A stretch of 32,343 nucleotides of DNA from Acidilobaceae archaeon (GTDB lineage Archaea > Thermoproteota > Thermoprotei_A > Sulfolobales > Acidilobaceae). The stretch is from positions 1-32,343 of the forward strand of contig JAOAKH010000013.1 of NCBI GenBank assembly GCA_026413755.1. The letters are read 5' to 3'. The notes beneath the pieces are model-generated. The model ran no database searches and was not told the DNA's origin. It was given only the letters and a program-made list of their open reading frames with translations. The position numbers were made by a program, and so were the translations under genes. Below are positions 30,304 through 32,343 of this stretch, piece after piece (position 1 is the stretch's first letter; the number at the start of each line of letters is the position of its first letter).

Positions 30304-30899
30304 ATCTCCCTGAACCTCACTATCTCGAAACCCTCTGCATACTCCAAGCCGTTCATGTAGCCGTGATACCTGTTAATGCCTATGACGACCTCCCTCTTAA
30401 CTCGCGAGCTCTGGGACTTGAAGAGCTCGAGCACCTTCATCTTCTCCCTTATCTCCTCCTTGATATCGATGAAATAGTTGGGGCTGAAGTGGTTGTAAGT
30501 AGAGGGGGACCAGTACGAGAGGATCTGGGCCACTCTTCTCCCGCTCACCCTCGTCGCCTCGGCGAGGGTCCTGTGATCTTGATGAGCGTCGTTGAGGCTG
30601 TGCGTGTATATTCTGTCAGGACGGAACTTCATGACAAGGTCCTCGATCAGATCCTTCAGCTCGTTGAACCTCTGATTGAGGTAGGTGTCAGGAAAGTCGA
30701 AGAGGAGGTAATCCTTCACCCCCACATAAGATATCACTTCCTCTAGCTCCTTGATCCTCTCGACAGGATCTCCTCCCTTTTCTCCGCGAGTGACCACGAT
30801 ATAGAGAACTGAGTGGTTCCTCTTTATGTGCTTTATGAGAGTGCCGCCAGCACCTAGCTCTATGTCGTCAGGGTGTGCGCCCACGAACATGACTCTCAC
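30300..30899 (-). CDS. LmbE/PIG-L-family N-acetylglucosaminyl deacetylase
   Basis: Zinc-dependent deacetylase removing the acetyl group from GlcNAc-type sugars. 199 residues with the metal motif VGAHPDDIELGAGGT (H9, D12) and the second motif THSLNDAHQDHRTLAEA (HxDH). C-terminal half has helices for substrate contact (EIREKMKVLELFKSQSSRV). GTG start at 30899, with ATG three codons later as an alternative. Acts with the overlapping glycosyltransferase. Confidence 0.9.
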   Translation of the reverse strand: MRVMFVGAHPDDIELGAGGTLIKHIKRNHSVLYIVVTRGEKGGDPVERIKELEEVISYVGVKDYLLFDFPDTYLNQRFNELKDLIEDLVMKFRPDRIYTHSLNDAHQDHRTLAEATRVSGRRVAQILSYWSPSTYNHFSPNYFIDIKEEIREKMKVLELFKSQSSRVKREVVIGINRYHGYMNGLEYAEGFEIVRFREI

Positions 30900-31035
30900 A
30901 GCTCTTTCCCCCTGCCGCAGCGTAGCATAATTAGGTATTAAACTAACTAGGGGGTTTCCTATATAGAACTATATAGTATTGCCACTTTCCAGAAGAAATC
31001 ATAAGGACAGCAGTGAAATACTTCGGGAGATCATA
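30900..31035. promoter_or_regulatory. Divergent promoter region with tandem CTATATAG palindromes
   Basis: For the deacetylase (minus) AGTTTAATACC lies at 30934-30944, about 40 bases before its start, with a GGGGGA ribosome-binding site. For Pus10 (plus) two copies of the self-complementary octamer CTATATAG occur at 30959-30966 and 30969-30976, ten bases apart. GGGAGATC at 31025-31032 precedes the GTG at 31036. Confidence 0.45.
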
Positions 31036-32343
31036 GTGGAGGTCTTGGGACTAGCAAGAGAACTAGTGAGAAACATTGCCCTATGCGATAGATGTATGGG
31101 CAGGATGTTCGCCTCCCTGAGCGTAGGTCTCTCCAACAAGGAGAGAGGCATCGCCATAAAGAGAGCCCTTGTTATGGAGTACCACCGCCGGATAAAAGAG
31201 AGCTCGGAGGAGGCGAAAGAAGAGTTCCGTAAAGTAGCCCCAAAGATAGGCTCAGAGGCGGCTGCCCTCTATCGCTCCCTCTTTGAGGAGGAGCTGTCGC
31301 CGGAACCCTGCGCCATATGCGGCAACGAGCTAGAAGAATTTATTGAAAGAGCCGCTGAGAAAGGTAGAGAACAACTAACTCTTGCCAACGCTAGAAGCTT
31401 CCTGGTAGGGGTGAGGGCAAAGGAGAGTATAGTGAGGGCAGAGGAGCAGCTGATCTCACGCTTCTCGCTGCCCTTCGCTGAGTCCATCAAAAGGGAGATC
31501 AAGAGAGAGGTAGGTAAGAGGATAGCCAAGGAGGGCCTTCAGGTGGACTTCGAGGAGCCGGAAGCAATACTTCTCGTCGAGTTCCCTTCGGGGGACGTGA
31601 AGGTGCAGCTAGCAAGCCTCTTGTTGAAGGGAAGATACTGGAAGAGGGGCAGACTCATAAGCCAGGCCTTCTGGCCGTCGCCAGAGGGGAAAAAGTACTA
31701 TTCCGTGGAGGAGGCTTGTTGGAACATTCTCCGCCTTGCAGATGGCAAGGGCCTCTCCATTCACGCGGCAGGAAGGGAGGACGTCGATGCCAGGATGCTA
31801 GGCAGCGGTAGGCCTATCGTGATAGAGATCAAAGAGCCGAGAAACCGTATGATCGACGAAAGGAGAGCAGAGGCAGTAGTGAGAGAGGCATCGGGGGGAG
31901 CGGTGGAGGTGAGCCTAAGTGGGAGGGCAAAGAGGAAGCTCGTGAGAGTATACAAAGAAGAGTCGAAGCTGAGGTCCAAGGTGTACAGAGCCCTCGTATT
32001 TGTGGAGGAGGGCTTGAGCGAGGCGGAGCTGCTGAGAGTAGAGGATCAGCTGCGAGGGGCCTTGGTGAGGCAGAGAACGCCTACGAGAGTCCTTCACAGG
32101 AGGAGCGACGTAGAGAGGGTTAAGAGGGTGCTGGGGATCAAATGCATGCTGTTGAACAGCTTTACAGCAGAGTGCCTCATCTGGGCCTCGGGCGGTCTAT
32201 ATGTGAAGGAGCTGGTGAGCGGAGACGATGGCAGGACCTCTCCGAGCTTCTCAAGCATCCTAGGCAAGAGGGCCGAGTGCGTGGAGCTAGACGTGCTATA
32301 CGTGGAGATGCCGCCGGGGTCAGAGTCTGTCTCTTATACACAT
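31036..32343 (+). CDS. pus10: tRNA pseudouridine synthase Pus10, truncated at contig end
   Basis: Makes pseudouridine at tRNA position 54 and/or 55 in archaea. The frame is open to the window edge (436 codons). N-terminal zinc-binding/THUMP-containing part: C17/C20 (ALCDRCMGRM) and C92/C95 (PCAICGNE). Catalytic domain: SIHAAGREDVDARMLGSG with the conserved Asp region at about 249-251, PIVIEIKEPRNR, RTPTRVLHRRSDVERV, and near the end ECLIWASGGLYVKELVSGDD followed by GRTSPS. About five or six terminal codons come from adapter bases, so the true C-terminus is missing but probably short. GTG 31036 is chosen after a ribosome-binding-like GGGAGATC; TTG 30979 would add 19 residues. Confidence 0.93.
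   Translation, partial: MEVLGLARELVRNIALCDRCMGRMFASLSVGLSNKERGIAIKRALVMEYHRRIKESSEEAKEEFRKVAPKIGSEAAALYRSLFEEELSPEPCAICGNELEEFIERAAEKGREQLTLANARSFLVGVRAKESIVRAEEQLISRFSLPFAESIKREIKREVGKRIAKEGLQVDFEEPEAILLVEFPSGDVKVQLASLLLKGRYWKRGRLISQAFWPSPEGKKYYSVEEACWNILRLADGKGLSIHAAGREDVDARMLGSGRPIVIEIKEPRNRMIDERRAEAVVREASGGAVEVSLSGRAKRKLVRVYKEESKLRSKVYRALVFVEEGLSEAELLRVEDQLRGALVRQRTPTRVLHRRSDVERVKRVLGIKCMLLNSFTAECLIWASGGLYVKELVSGDDGRTSPSFSSILGKRAECVELDVLYVEMPPGSESVSYTH
32327..32343. other. Nextera/Tn5 mosaic-end adapter remnant
   Basis: The window ends CTGTCTCTTATACACAT, which equals the first 17 of the 19 bases of the Tn5 mosaic end as read through in Nextera libraries (CTGTCTCTTATACACATCT). This is library sequence left at the contig end, not genome. 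It alters the apparent Pus10 C-terminus. Confidence 0.95.

Noticed and set aside
32327-32343. Native Pus10 C-terminus SVSYTH
   Set aside because: These codons are encoded by the Tn5 mosaic-end sequence.

Overview
The window looks like chromosome of a hyperthermophilic crenarchaeon. The evidence is archaeal-type ribosomal proteins (S4e, L21e), the Rpb4-type RNA polymerase subunit, RNase P p29, DUF655, TATA-like boxes upstream of short or absent leaders, tightly overlapping genes, and very heavy use of GTG and TTG starts. A Tat-exported membrane [NiFe] hydrogenase with a complete maturation set points to an H2-oxidising, probably sulfur-respiring member of the Desulfurococcales or a relative. 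The genus is not resolved by reading alone. The contig begins inside a phosphomevalonate dehydratase small-subunit gene. Its last 17 bases match the Nextera/Tn5 mosaic end, so the right edge is adapter sequence, not genome.

Region 1 (1-1620): end of the DUF126 gene, a convergent thymidylate kinase with a leucine in place of the P-loop lysine, a RuvC/RNase H-fold-like protein, and tRNA-Leu(UAG).

Region 2 (1602-9495, minus strand): hydrogenase maturation genes. In transcription order these are hypA, an Mrp/MinD-type hypB, two unknown small genes, hypD, hypC, hypE, a degenerate metallo-beta-lactamase-fold protein, an acetyl-CoA-synthetase-like protein with a destroyed P-loop, a hydrogenase maturation protease and an FdhE-like zinc protein. 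The last of these runs antisense into the tRNA.

Region 3 (9500-16634, plus strand): divergent from hypA across an AT-rich promoter region lies hynS (Tat signal, C-terminal anchor), a b-type cytochrome, hynL, an unknown gene and hypF. Together regions 2 and 3 supply the enzyme, its quinone-side cytochrome, both arms of metal-centre assembly (HypA/B for Ni; HypC/D/E/F for Fe(CN)2CO) and the C-terminal protease. Proposed flow: H2 is oxidised on the outer face, electrons pass through the HynS Fe-S clusters to the cytochrome b hemes and then to the membrane pool.

Region 4 (16635-18422): an ArsB/NhaD-type ion permease with a 14-bp palindrome just upstream, followed by a 284-nt near-continuous hairpin between convergent genes. 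The hairpin is the most unusual object in the window.

Region 5 (18423-27289, minus strand): a translation superoperon. L21e-RpoF-DUF655-KsgA-HemK-TrmJ runs directly into S19-L22-S3-L29-Rnp1-S17-L14-L24-S4e-L5-S14-S8. The usual L3-L4-L23-L2 head and L6 onward tail are absent here. S14 is a short 54-residue gene.

Region 6 (27364-30899): HAD hydrolase and ATP-grasp protein (plus), convergent with a membrane glycosyltransferase and an LmbE-type deacetylase (minus), probably for glycoconjugate synthesis. Region 7 (31036-end): tRNA pseudouridine synthase Pus10, nearly complete, cut by the contig end.
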